Positions 50,201 to 59,839 of a DNA stretch of 64,000 bases are shown here, in pieces (the stretch's first letter is position 1; the number at the start of each line of letters is the position of its first letter). Position numbers and translations under genes: made by a program. The stretch comes from Phallusia mammillata. Taxonomy: Eukaryota; Chordata; Ascidiacea; Phlebobranchia; Ascidiidae. The stretch is taken from positions 141,751-205,750 of the forward strand of contig QLIY01000185.1 of the NCBI GenBank assembly GCA_003260075.1. The letters run 5' to 3'. The notes beneath the pieces were generated by a model, which was not told the origin of the DNA, made no database searches, and saw nothing but the letters and a program-made list of their open reading frames with translations.

Positions 50201-53200
50201 CAGAGATCAAATACTCGACTGGGGTGCGTGCCGGAGCCGACTCCTTTATATTTTCCTTCGAAATGCATTGGATGGTGGCGACCGCATCTTGCATATCCAA
50301 CATGGTAATACCAGTGTTTCTTATACTTTTATCTGTTCTGCTTCCTTAATAGCTTGGCGGGTGTACGACCGAATTTATTCTCCAGGCCTTGATGTGGCGT
50401 CCAATATAAGAACTGGTCGTTTAGTACCCGAGTTCTTTGAGTTTTTTTAATTCTCGGCGCTCGGTTTTAAGTTGCCTAACAATTCCAATTAACATTTAAA
50501 CATTTTTTATACACGTATGTTACTCCAAAATGTAAATTATCAGAAATTTTTAAGTGATACGCGTTTATCGACGTGTTCTACATTTATCACAAAACTCTGG
50601 TATATGCCCCGTAAAGTCTCTATTTATACACGAACGATTGATTTCCCATGACGGTAAACAACCTTTTAAAATTGATTTCTTTTTGTCGACACAGGGGTGT
50701 ACAACCTGCCGTTGTAGGTTTATTGACAAATTGATTTGGACCTTCAGGCACCAGTAGATGAGATATTATGAAATAAATCCCATTTTTTGCATTAATAATT
50801 AAAAAACAAACAACATTGATACCCATGATAAGGCCGGCCATAGGGAAAGGGTTGTATACCCCTGCATTGACCTCTTCAATGGCAATATCTGGCGAATTCG
50901 TGAGAAAACATGTCATTTCTTGGTACAGCTGCAATTGTGGGCGCGCAAAGCATCGTCAAACGATCTCTATCTCTTACCTGTGCCTAGCGACCCGTTCTCA
51001 TTCCCGCGCAGTGGAGCAAGTGGACCTCTACGGAGCCCGTTGTTTGTTCCCCTCAATGTGAAGGATTTGCTCGAAACCACTACTGAATTCAAAGGTAAAT
51101 AAGAAGTAGCGGAGCGGAGCAAGTACGGATTGTGTGAATATAAATATTTTAAGAGAAAGATAATAATTAATGTACAGCAGAGGTGCTCCAAGTTTTTCAA
51201 GTTGTGTTGCGTGTGGCCCGCTATAGTTTGGATTAAGTTTTTGGGTTTTGACGACTTGCTGCTTCACGCAAAAGCTTTCCATGTAACTTTATTTACCTGT
51301 AAAGAGGAGGTCTACATGATGCTGACGCCACAAATTCCACAATTTCTATAAATCTGTTATATTTGTGTTCTAGTTCTGCGGTTAAAAGTTTTGCCAAAAA
51401 ACGTTGGCCTACCGGCCACAAAACACGACAAATTATTGTTAAAGGCACATCCTAAATAATTCGTTTGAAGCCATACGTAGCGAAAGTAAGCTTGTGAAAG
51501 AAACAAGCAATAACTGACACAATTCCTTTAAACGCGTCCGCAAAGCCAACAAAATCCTGGCAGCCGTAATGGATAAGGATTATACTTGTGGTTTTTGCGC
51601 ATAGTGCCCTCTTTGTATTCTCAAACACAAGAGAATTCACGCGTCATTCCTAATCTTTGTATTTGGGTGATATTAGAGCTTGCGAAGAACATGGCATGGT
51701 ACAGAGAAGCGATGATAGCATTCATGGAGGCAATTTTACACAGGTATTTGTTTTTGTGTTATTTTCTAAAATCAGCTGCTTCCTTTAAATATCATTCGGC
51801 ACTTTTTTCCATCGCTTTTTTTCGCACATTACACCGTGTTTGAAGCTTGATAGGCCTATTGCCAAAAATATACTGACATTTGAAACTGTTTGTTTGAAAA
51901 TGACAAACCGTCATTTTTTACTTGAATATATTGGCCTGTATGTTTCTTGTTCTTGATTTGCAAGCTGCAAATTAGACACGTAACTTTGTGTTTATGTATC
52001 AACAAACGGGTGCAAGTCAGTAAACGTTTGTATTGGTTTGAATACATTTTACCAAACTAGGTGTATTGAAATCGATTTTGGGTAGGCTAGATCTGTAATG
52101 GCCCTGACACCCAATACCCTACCACCGCCGGCTATACACTTAATGGCACATACCCTTTGTGGCCAGCCTGGCTCTCTCATTTTCACTCCCTTTTTTACCG
52201 CGATAAGAGGAGAAGAGCAGTTGCTGTGCTTTCCGGACTGCGTTTTACTGTGCTGTTTCATTTGATTATGATGAGATGTGTCAACGCGCTAGCCTGTTGA
52301 ACGTGTAGGAACGACTGTAACTGCCCCAATTGAACAGGAGCATAAGTTTTTTTGCGTGTCAGCTGTTGCATTTGAAACACTATAGTAAGCAGGCGGAAAT
52401 AGAGATAAAGTTTTAGTTGAGGCGCTGCTTTTAGTCAACAATGCTGTCAGGTGTCAGAGGCAAAAGCTGTACAGTTTTTTTTTTTCATTTCAAAACTGCA
52501 TGCTGATTTAGTTGTAATTCAAAAAGCAATTAAATGTTGTCTTTATTGTTAGTGCTATATCTATTTACCCTTTTCCACTAAAACCCCGTTTGTTTATGTT
52601 AAAAACGTATGGTTGATTTGTACCACACTTAAAAGTATACATATTGTAGTGGTGTGTAGCCTTCCTTATTTGGCATTGCTGTTAGTCTGGTAACAATGAG
52701 AATTTGTCGCATGCACATTCAGTTTTTAGTTAAAATCATTTGTTTTTCTCATTATGTTATCGCACTGTTTTGACTTCTAGTGTATTGTTTGGTTTCATTG
52801 ACTTCATAAACCCAAGGGAACCAAAAAGACAAAACGGTTTTATACGTTAGTCAGGCTTATTTGTACGTGATTGATTGAAAATCTAGAGGACGTTTACATT
52901 TTGTGAATAGTAGTATTGAGTTTGATGACATTAAATTGACCGCCCTTCAATGATAAAACTATTAAGCAGTAGTTTTGAAGGCTAAATGCTTGATGTAAGG
53001 TATGGTTTTCACACACTGTGAAATAGATCCATTAAAGTGTATGCATTTCAATAGTATCGCAGTTACTTCGCCTGATCTAAAATATTAAAACAGACCATGA
53101 TTTAACGAAATAAACTTACACAGTTGGTACGATATGGGGCCTTGGTGTAATAATGGCTTCTTTCGGACCTTGAACTTTAGCAATGGGTATACGTGTGAAA

Positions 53201-54536
53201 ACTGTACAAATTCCGGCGAGTTTGAAAGTCAATATTGCTGTAGACCACCAGGCACAACATTATAGGGCATAAAAAACGTTAAATAAGGGTTGTGTAATTT
53301 GCGTACTGAATGGGGTTATTGAATAAAGGTCATGCGACATGCAAAGACTTTGGGCTTAATTGAAGTGTGGTCCGCTAAAACATTTCAATGCAGTGTTAGT
53401 CATCGTATTATATTTTTATGAAATAATTAATGCGTCCGATGCATTGTTTTTGATCCTGTACTGGTGGCAGTTAACTCGATATAAACGCCCTGGTACGCAA
53501 CACGCCCAATTAAACTTTTGTTATGTAAAGGTGCGGCTTGGGATGTAATTTGGTGAATCATATTTGCCCCGTCAGTGTAAAGGTTGTACTTCCCTGGTTT
53601 AAACAGTTAAAATTATCTAATTTGCTTGGAAGCTGTTGTGAAACATGTGGTCATGATGTATGGAGTAATGTGTTTGACATTGATGTAATAAATGACTGTA
53701 CTGCTGGTACTTAGTTGGGACGTATGTGGTTTCTTTTTAATGGCCAAATCCTCCTACGCAATATCAAGGTGTTGGAAAAAAACTTTACATCTTAACTTGC
53801 CTGGGCTCGTTTTATGTAATCTATGCGATTTGTTCGCTTATTTGTTAATTATCAAGTTTTTAACTTCCCATGCTTGTTAGTTAAAAGAAATCTTGCCCCC
53901 CCCCCCTTGTTCGCTTATTTGTTAATTATCAAGTTTTTAACTTCCCATGCTTGTGAGTTAAAAGAAATCTTGCAAACTGTTCAAACGCAAGTGCTACTAA
54001 AGTTTAGTTAGTTGTTTTTGGTGATCGTTTCGTATCTTTGTGCCTTGTTTTTGCACTAATACCCATAGACCAAGCTAACAGCACTAAAATATCGATTTTA
54101 TATTCACAACAACCAAATCATTTTTGGAAGGTTCGGCTTTATCCAGGACGACACGGAGTCACGGCACCTCGACGCAAATGCAAAGCATACAATTTCACAA
54201 AACTACATTCACTGCACGGGGCAGGCCTTTGCTCAAATTCCAGTCCATAATCACATGGTTCAACGCCATTCTATCAGCTTGAGGCACCGACCGACCAAGC
54301 GATCTGAACCCAGTGAAAGTCAGTCGCACCAACAAAACTTTATGTCCGAGTCGGAACTGAATTCAACCGGTTTTTACTGGTCCACTAATTATATGCAGAC
54401 TAAGCGCTGGCGCTTGACGTCGGAGTATCCAGCTCATGATATTGAGCAGAGTTTCGTCCGATTTTGTTCCAATTCAGAAGGCAGACTAAGCGACTTCTTT
54501 TTAAGTTTTATGACTGAGTTTGTTGCCTCCAATTAG
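29276..54536 (+). CDS. DEPDC5: DEPDC5 / Iml1, GATOR1 complex subunit
   Basis: Thirty-two exons, 1641 residues: 29276-29318, 29456-29562, 30348-30470, 30560-30700, 30787-30969, 32025-32086, 32161-32330, 32723-32890, 33140-33290, 33375-33490, 33842-34011, 34785-34943, 35006-35173, 35722-35907, 36380-36519, 36881-37044, 39327-39455, 40041-40173, 41335-41576, 42340-42463, 43365-43536, 43812-43939, 47016-47136, 47267-47512, 48013-48131, 48425-48557, 48954-49062, 49437-49657, 50146-50304, 50929-51094, 51677-51743, 54131-54536. Landmarks match vertebrate DEPDC5: [75 protein letters not shown], a DEP domain near residues 1222-1300, and a C-terminal domain with QNYIHCTG and [10 protein letters not shown]. 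With NPRL2 and NPRL3 it forms GATOR1 at the lysosome and inhibits TORC1 through Rag GTPases when amino acids are low. Exons 21 and 22 are repeated at 44751-44922 and 45219-45346 across an N. Exon 39327-39455 rests on frame and weak similarity. Confidence 0.95.
31012..31150 (+). mobile_element. tRNA-derived SINE copy
   Basis: A tRNA-like head has box A (tagctcagttggtagggtgc) and box B (gggtttgaatccc), with a decayed acceptor/anticodon fold. The following atttttctgcctat is shared with the copy at 34563. In a DEPDC5 intron. Confidence 0.65.
31163..31492. mobile_element. hAT-like fragment
   Basis: Starts caggggtgcccaacctttt, a classic Charlie-type terminus, with repeated gatcgactttt. Flanks ctataacg and atataacg match at 7 of 8, but the right terminus lacks the inverted repeat. 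Confidence 0.4.
31642..31652 (+). repeat. First poly-C run
   Basis: Eleven C in a DEPDC5 intron with no flanking duplicate that I can see. All later homopolymer junctions are C, all earlier ones G. Confidence 0.6.
31726..31801. mobile_element. Very short MITE with inverted ends
   Basis: 76 bp with ends taggtatgtccattt and aatggacatcccta. The internal ggttcc/ggatcc words also form a palindrome. Confidence 0.4.
34563..34690 (+). mobile_element. tRNA-derived SINE copy
   Basis: aagctcagttggtagagtgc (box A) and gggttcgaatccc (box B), then gcagattagatttttccggcc as in the 31012 copy. In the DEPDC5 intron before exon 34785. Confidence 0.65.
35212..35400. mobile_element. pogo/Tigger-like MITE copy
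   Basis: Starts tagtaaagctcagttaatc and ends taaccgaggcttactgta, inverted relatives of each other. The interior shares ggcgaagatccggatt with the other copies. In a DEPDC5 intron. Confidence 0.6.
36778..36790 (+). repeat. Poly-C run 36778-36790
   Basis: Thirteen C in the intron before the DEPDC5 exon at 36881. No clear duplicated flank. Confidence 0.6.
37359..37858. mobile_element. hAT (Charlie-like) element, 500 bp
   Basis: Begins cagtggttctcaacctttt and ends actggttgagaaccgctg. Flanks ttctaagc and ttctcagc are a 7/8 target duplication. tggcccag words lie near both ends. No transposase frame. Confidence 0.8.
38303..38455. mobile_element. Tigger-like MITE, second family
   Basis: Left end accaatccggttaattgcat and right end atgcgattaactggtatgt form imperfect terminal inverted repeats next to TA. 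Sequence differs from the main pogo-like family in the window. Confidence 0.45.
38562..38868 (+). repeat. Duplicated flanks around poly-C 38709-38718
   Basis: 38562-38708 recurs at 38720-38868 with a few differences, in a DEPDC5 intron. Confidence 0.75.
38895..39038. mobile_element. pogo/Tigger-like MITE with TA duplication
   Basis: Ends cagtaagcctcgattaatcc and ccgaggtttactg are inverted repeats. The dinucleotide TA flanks both sides, as expected for the Tc1/mariner-pogo superfamily. 144 bp, so it encodes no transposase. Confidence 0.7.
40459..40587 (+). repeat. Duplicated flanks around poly-C 40518-40527
   Basis: 40459-40517 recurs at 40528-40587 nearly exactly. Confidence 0.75.
41071..41236. 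mobile_element. pogo/Tigger-like MITE with TA duplication
   Basis: Ends cagtagtcctcggttaatcc and taaccgaggtttacta are inverted repeats flanked by TA. 166 bp, non-autonomous, in a DEPDC5 intron. Confidence 0.7.
41488..42336 (+). repeat. Half of a DEPDC5 exon duplicated around poly-C 41910-41920
   Basis: 41488-41909 recurs at 41921-42336 and includes the 3' half of exon 41335-41576 and its donor. The second copy has no acceptor. Confidence 0.8.
42431..42560 (+). repeat. Exon end duplicated around poly-C 42508-42518
   Basis: The last 33 bases of DEPDC5 exon 42340-42463 plus donor recur at 42519-42560. Confidence 0.75.
42606..43005. mobile_element. hAT MITE with perfect 8-bp target duplication
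   Basis: Ends tagggatgcgccgagc and ttttggcacatcccta, flanked by AATACTAT at 42598-42605 and 43006-43013. Subterminal gctcggtgctcgg and gagcaccgagc words occur in both orientations. 400 bp, in a DEPDC5 intron. Confidence 0.85.
43215..45965 (+). repeat. 1.35-kb duplication with two DEPDC5 exons across an N
   Basis: About 43215-44558 recurs at about 44600-45965 at very high identity, joined at N 44559. Both copies include the 172-nt and 128-nt exons and the left end of a hAT element. Including both would duplicate 100 residues inside one domain. Confidence 0.85.
44266..44558. mobile_element. Left end of hAT element (duplicate copy)
   Basis: Copy of 45673-45965 carried by the 1.35-kb duplication and cut off at N 44559. 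Not an independent insertion. Confidence 0.7.
45673..46877. mobile_element. hAT (Charlie-like) element with nested insertion
   Basis: Begins caggggtcaccaaacattt and ends agtttggtgacccctg, flanked by CTCTAAAC at 45665-45672 and 46878-46885. gcgggccg words mark both subtermini. Inside, about 45918-46607 looks like a second element (next entry). 1205 bp, in a DEPDC5 intron. Confidence 0.8.
45918..46607. mobile_element. Element nested in the hAT element
   Basis: Internal sequence with repeated gtgcataatacgcaccc-type words (45948, 46003, 46593), bounded on both sides by caagtgacaaaagaaggtac (about 45899-45918 and 46609-46628). The right boundary coincides with N 46608, so the 20-bp repeat may be partly an assembly effect. 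Confidence 0.45.
47454..47587 (+). repeat. Exon end duplicated around poly-C 47516-47525
   Basis: The last 59 bases of exon 47267-47512 plus donor recur at 47527-47587, with an Ile to Val difference. Confidence 0.8.
48150..48320 (+). repeat. AT-rich imperfect tandem repeat
   Basis: Several units of roughly 35-45 bp sharing cttattcaaata and related forms fill most of a 293-bp DEPDC5 intron. Confidence 0.5.
50692..50864. mobile_element. Short hAT (Charlie-like) element
   Basis: Begins caggggtgtacaacctgcc and ends aagggttgtatacccctg, good terminal inverted repeats. 173 bp; the target duplication is degenerate. In a DEPDC5 intron. Confidence 0.6.
51744..54130 (+). other. Last intron of DEPDC5 (2.4 kb)
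   Basis: The exon ending ILHR at 51743 splices to FGFIQDD at 54131, a junction that reproduces the conserved family sequence. The intron holds no exon I can support. It includes one poly-C junction at 53896-53906 with duplicated flanks. Confidence 0.6.
53829..53974 (+). repeat. Duplicated flanks around poly-C 53896-53906
   Basis: 53829-53895 recurs at 53907-53974 with one substitution. Confidence 0.75.
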
Positions 54537-54643
54537 TTTTTTTTCTCAAAAGTCATTGCCAATTTCGTTTTTAGGGCGCATTTTTTGTCGTCAATTTTTT
54601 CATTATTTTTCAGTGTCTTACAATAACGTGGATTGTTTGAGTG

Positions 54644-54649
54644 AATAAA
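54644..54649 (+). terminator. Polyadenylation signal of DEPDC5
   Basis: AATAAA 108 bp after the DEPDC5 stop codon and 196 bp before the start codon of the next gene. Confidence 0.55.
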
Positions 54650-54774
54650 GACTTAATTATTTAAAACAAAAATGCAATAAAACTGATAAAAGTGATTGTA
54701 TATTGACACCACCCACATCAAGATTGCTTGATACCGAAGCTAACTTTTGTTTGTTAGCTTTTACTGATTTTACG

Positions 54775-54844
54775 CAGAATATACCAAATAACAACTCCCA
54801 ACACAAACAGATTACGGTTTTGTCCGGTTCGGTTGTTGGGGAAA
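54775..54844 (+). promoter_or_regulatory. Unpaired 3' splice site and 5' leader of transporter A
   Basis: A pyrimidine-rich tract ending in tacgcag at 54777, followed by a 67-nt leader and the ATG. Only 128 bp separate the DEPDC5 poly(A) signal from this acceptor, leaving little room for an ordinary first exon. This fits spliced-leader trans-splicing as known in tunicates. Confidence 0.35.
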
Positions 54845-57761
54845 ATGGGTCTGCGCATCAAGACCTTAAATGGAGTCACAGAAGTTAAACATCCGCCTAA
54901 CGGTGGTTGGGGGTGGGTCCTTGTTGTTACCACGTTTTTTAACATGGGAATCGGATATGGGTTTCCTAAAAGTATGGGAATTTATTTCAACGATTTGAAG
55001 GACGAATTTGACGTGAGCAACACAGCTATATCTTGGCTTGTAACCTTCGTTCTAAGCATCCTTACCCTTTCTGGTAAGTGATTAACTACATTCAAATTTG
55101 ATTCTTTGTTTCATAAACTTTTTTTCTTTTTCAGGTCTTATTGCCCAGGTGTTCAAGAGGTGGTTTGATGAAAGGCAGATCGTCATGGCCGGTGGTGTTT
55201 TGTCCTGCAGTGGAATGGTGATTTGTTCAGTTGCCCCTAACATTTTCGTCATGTACTTTGGAGGCTTATTGTTAGGTAGGTGGACAAGAAATATAAAACA
55301 TAAGTTGCAAAGTAGGTATCAGTAAAAGAGACAACCTTTTGAATACTTTACACAAATCTGTTCAGTCACGTTTAGCCTACTAAGTAAAATGAAGGCCAAA
55401 ATTAGCGTAAAGAACAACATGTTTATTATTCATTCAAACGTTTCAGCAAATACTTATGCCATCATCAATGATATGAGAGACAAACATATTAGGCAACTTT
55501 TTTTCATTTTTGCTGCCAATTCGGATGAAACATTTACATGCAGCAGATTGATGATAATGACGTGCTATTACTTTCGTTTTAGCCCTTGTAATCACCCTAA
55601 ATTAGGACTACCGTATCTAAGTGGATCTAATTCAAGACGCTTTCATTAAATAGCTTTCTCCAAACCAAACCGGCGCCATGTTGCGTTTTATAGCATCTTG
55701 TATCATAAACCGAACAGACAACAGTCCCATAAACATCCTTGTTCGCCGAAATAAGAAGGAAATCAATTTTGAGTATTAGCGTGATGAGGCATGTCTACGT
55801 TCCTTTACTTTACATAACCAATGTAGGCAAATTGGACCACTTTAAGAATTACTGCAGTACACTAGTGTTTTTCAACCCATTTGAGCCAAAGAACACTTTA
55901 TAATAATGCAATGAAATAAACAAGTTTGCACACAACAACTGTTGTAATGTACTTAGGCGCTAACAGTCACACGTAATCATATTCCTATGATTACACAACA
56001 CTTAAATGCCTTTATCAAAAAGGCGTTTTGCAAAAAAGGATGTTGGTGCTTCCGTTACATATAATGGCAAATGGTGGATTTAATTCAAAGATGCCATTTA
56101 GAATACCCTATTAACATTGTAGATCAAATTTGTATGTAATTGATCAAGTATTAAAAGATGTTTGCATTGTGGGTGCACCATTATTTTCCAGTAAATTTGT
56201 AAATATGTGCCAGTTACAGCATTTTTGTTTGTGCGACTGTTACATTTTTGCAATGAACAATTGTTTAATTGTGTTAAGTCAAGCACTAAATTTTTCAAAA
56301 ACCAAAAGTAGTTATTTTCACTTTGTAAGCTTTTTATTTCGCAGGTTTTGGAAACGGAATTGCTGCTATACCGTGTGTGGGTCAGCTTGCCTTGTACTTT
56401 TCCACATGGACTGCGCTTGCAACTGGGGTCTCGCTAAGCGGAGCGACTGTTTTTTCTACAATTTATCCCTATTTAGTTCAATACCTTTTGGATGAGTACG
56501 GCTGGAGGGGATCTGTTCTCATTTTAGGCGCCATAAATCTCAACGCTTGTGTTTTTGGATCTTTGATTCACCCTATTTCATGCACGAAAGATCTACCCGA
56601 AAGCTTTGAAATCGAGGAAAATCGTAGCAAAAACGAAGATAACAATTCGAGGATTAAACAGTTTTCCTTATCCTCGTTTTTAAGGAAGTATTGGCTTGGC
56701 TTATGCTTTCTTTTATCCAACATGTTTAGTTCACTTTCCATGTACGCACCGGTCGTATACATCGTGCCTTATGCACTGGAAATAAACTTACACGAAATAC
56801 AGGGCACCACCTTACTCTCCATGATTTCTGTTGGAGACTTCATTGGACGAGTTTCATCGGGTTATCTAATCTCAAAATTGACATGCCTACAAACTCGACT
56901 GCTTAACATATTGTGTACGAGTTTGTGGTCAATGACGGTGGTGCAATGTCTTGCCATTACCAATACGAACTTTTTCGTCCTTCTTGCGTACTCACTGTTG
57001 TACGGCTCATCATTCGGTGTGCTGGTCACGGCGTCTTTTACCTCATTGGCAAGATATAACGACTCTAGACATGTTGCCACTGCACAGGCTATGTTTTTTG
57101 CCTTCAGTGGTGCTGCTTTGCTCGTTAGTGGCGCCTTATCAGGTTGGTTTTATGTTCATCCAAATATTAAGGACAAATATAATGGCCCAAATAGACGTAA
57201 AATGCGTGATACTTTATTATATAGTTGCACCTTTTTATCAATCTATTATTAGACTCAAGTGGTTATGAACGGCTCTGATCCCCCCCCCCCTTTGCTCGTT
57301 AGTGGCGCCTTATCAGGTTGGTTTTATGTTCATCCAAGTATTAAGGACAAATATAATGGCCCAAATAGACGTAAAATGCGTGATGCTTTATTATATAGTT
57401 GCACCTTTTTATCAATCTTTTATTAGACTCAAGTGGTTATAAACGGCTCTGACTGATATCACTGGCATGAGCATTTGCCGAAACGTTTAAATAACAAAGC
57501 ATGTCGCTTTTACGTCTACTTGGGACGTTATATTCGTCATTACACTTATGAACAGATCCATATGAAGTGTTTCATTCCAGTATTGTTCCTTGTTTAACTA
57601 TTATTTATATTGCAGGTGTCATTGTGAGTTGGATCGGAACTTTTCAAGCTGCCTTTTGGTTTACTTTATTTTTGTCTGGTACGACGGCCTCATTAGTCAG
57701 CGTTTTAACAGCAGTGGTATATCTTTACAACGGAGGAAGTATTGTGTTTGCAAAGCAATAA
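54845..57761 (+). CDS. SLC16 / monocarboxylate transporter-like protein A
   Basis: Four exons, 437 residues: 54845-55073, 55135-55275, 56345-57142, 57616-57761. This is a 12-helix major facilitator protein. The N-terminal SLC16 signature is at residues 19-24 as NGGWGW, with Asn in place of the usual Asp. The second signature region is YFSTWTALATGVSLSG. A long polar loop (TKDLPESFEIEENRSKNEDN) divides the two six-helix halves. The TM8 pair that couples protons and substrate in MCT1 is present as Asp288 and Arg292 (GDFIGR). Substrate is unknown: a proton-coupled monocarboxylate or related small molecule at the plasma membrane is likely from family membership. Exon 3's last 29 bases recur at 57291-57319 after a poly-C run. 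The AATAAA at 57757 overlaps the stop codon. Confidence 0.88.
57114..57452 (+). repeat. Exon end duplicated around poly-C 57280-57290
   Basis: 57114-57279 recurs at 57291-57456; it covers the last 29 bases of exon 3 of transporter A and its donor. Confidence 0.8.
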
Positions 57762-57762
57762 A
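57757..57762 (+). terminator. AATAAA overlapping the stop codon of transporter A
   Basis: The last codons are CAA TAA followed by A, so the hexamer AATAAA includes the stop. If used, the 3' UTR would be only about 15-30 nt. No other signal was noted close by. Confidence 0.35.
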
Positions 57763-57886
57763 GTTTTGTCAAACTGTAACCTATTGCATGTTGGCACGTA
57801 CAAGCGGGCTTAACATTCACCTTGCCTCGTGCTGGTAGCTATTGACATTACCGAGTTCCCCAATCACGTCAAATACTGTGGTTCTC

Positions 57887-58115
57887 AACTGGTTGTAGCC
57901 TACATGGACCACCGGTTGTCTATGATGACCTTTTGACTGGTCCTCAGGACGCCCACTATATTTGGTGATCAACTGGACATGTATTTTAACCGTTCATGTA
58001 CTTTTCTAAGTTCTGTTGTGACAAAATATTTTTTTATTTCTAACTGGTAACTGGAATGCTACACGATATCATTTCAATTGGGCTGTGGTTCATGACCTGA
58101 AATTAGTAGTGATGT
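57887..58115. mobile_element. hAT-like repeat downstream of transporter A
   Basis: tgtggttctcaactgg followed by ggaccaccgg is Charlie-like. tatatttggtgat and catgacctga are shared, in the same order, with 61826-62115. Confidence 0.4.
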
Positions 58116-59262
58116 AGGCAATATATTGCTTCCTGTTGCTGCTACTGTGGTTGCCGAGAAACTGATTTTCATTAACGTATGTTCTTAAAAACTCGGCTTC
58201 TTTTGAACACCAACACAGGGAACGCAAACTGTAGTTATTATGGATCTATATCCGCACTGAACTATTGTTTAAAATCACTGTGTGTGATGGTGTCTATATT
58301 TTCGTGCTTTGTAATATCGGCCTTAACAAAAAAGCTTTACTTTTGCCTAGAATTGTTTGGTTTCTAAAGGAAAATGCCTGTATTTTAATGTACTTAGCAT
58401 TGGAAAAACCAGAAAAAAAGAAATGTAAATTTTGTGCAAAACCCGTTCTTGGTCGATACAAACTTTTTCTCGCACACTAAAGTCGTATTCCAAAATTTAA
58501 GTCAACTAAATAACAAAATTGATAGGTTACTGATGTTGCGCCCAAACAAGTGCACAGTGTTTGTATAGAAGGTATTGGGGTCTAAAAAGGGACTTCGTGG
58601 AGGAGACGAGCGTTTTGAAGATTTTCTGCAATCCTATTTAATTCCAGTGCGATCGGATAGATGTAAGTTTATGTAAGATGTGCCCGGGTATCATGTACCA
58701 AGAAATCCATTTTTTGCATTACAAGTTCCAAACCTAAGGAATTGTTCACGTGCGATTTTTCGACTGGATCATGTTTTAACTAATTTACCTAATAGGTTAT
58801 ATTCGGTTTGCCGAATATTTTTTTGCGATTAAGCAGAAGCCGAATATTTTACGAGCATAACTTTTGAGGCGAAAACAGCTGTCTATCATGCTTATCTACG
58901 TACTGGCACATACTCTTTCAAACAAAGCAAAAACTAACATCGCGTTAACTATTGTAATTTTCAAGCATTAGTGTTATGTGCGCCCAAGACAAATGGTTAG
59001 TAATTCCACCTCAGACAAATGGTTAGTAATTCCATGATCAACCCGAAAGAAACAGTTTTATGTGTTTTATTAGCCTATACTTTTTACCTAACTGATCGAC
59101 TGTGATACAGATTTAAATTACGGCGTAAATGTGGCAAAACGCATTGGTAATTCAAATTCAATTTTTTTTTATCTCATCCACAACTGTTTTTTTGGCTTTT
59201 TTAAATTAAAAACCAACCCGCTTTGGTAACATTTATTTTGGTAGTGTGGCGTTATTGAGTTG

Positions 59263-59467
59263 GATAGAGCTACTAACACTGAGCTTTGGCTGGGACCCGG
59301 TCTGGGAATTTCTGGTAGGTGGCGCAACGGAGCATAGGCGTTTATGGTGCTGACTCAGCAATTTGGGTTTATGGTAAGAATGATTGCTGAGTCAGCACCA
59401 TAAACGCCTATGCTCCGTTGCGTCACCTACCAAACCGGGCCCCAAGTTCAGTGTTAGTGGTTCTATC
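59263..59467. mobile_element. Fold-back element, 205 bp
   Basis: Inner arms 59314-59362 and 59383-59431 pair with one mismatch; the pairing continues imperfectly to the ends (gatagagctactaacactg against cagtgttagtggttctatc). Flanks attgagttg and attcagttg suggest a 9-bp target duplication. Confidence 0.7.
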
Positions 59468-59839
59468 ATTCAGTTGCAGCGGTGTAAGCTAAGCATGCAC
59501 TTAACGTAACCAACAGCAGTTCGTTCTGCTTTCAGATGTAAGCTTAAAAGATTACGTCAGCAACCTTTTCACGGTTTCCAATTCACCTACAGCAAATTGT
59601 TTGAGAGTACATTTGCAATGACCAACAGAAGTTTACTTTTGTAGCCCATAAGGCAAATTTTGTTGAAAAACTTTTCCTTTTAAAAAGACGGACTTTTTCT
59701 ATCGTCGTTGGATAGATAACCTTTGCACATTTGCCCCTGTGGTGTTTAAACAAATATTTTGCAATGTTTGATCAATCTGGGCTACACAGCAGACAACATC
59801 AGACCAGAACGTTATGAGGTTGTCAAGACTTTTGACAAA

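Larger units (their letters stand above)
57762..59839. other. Intergenic region between the two transporters
   Basis: No gene recognised. It contains a hAT-like repeat fragment starting near 57887 and a fold-back element at 59263-59467. A 71-codon frame at 58265-58480 resembles nothing I know. Confidence 0.4.
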
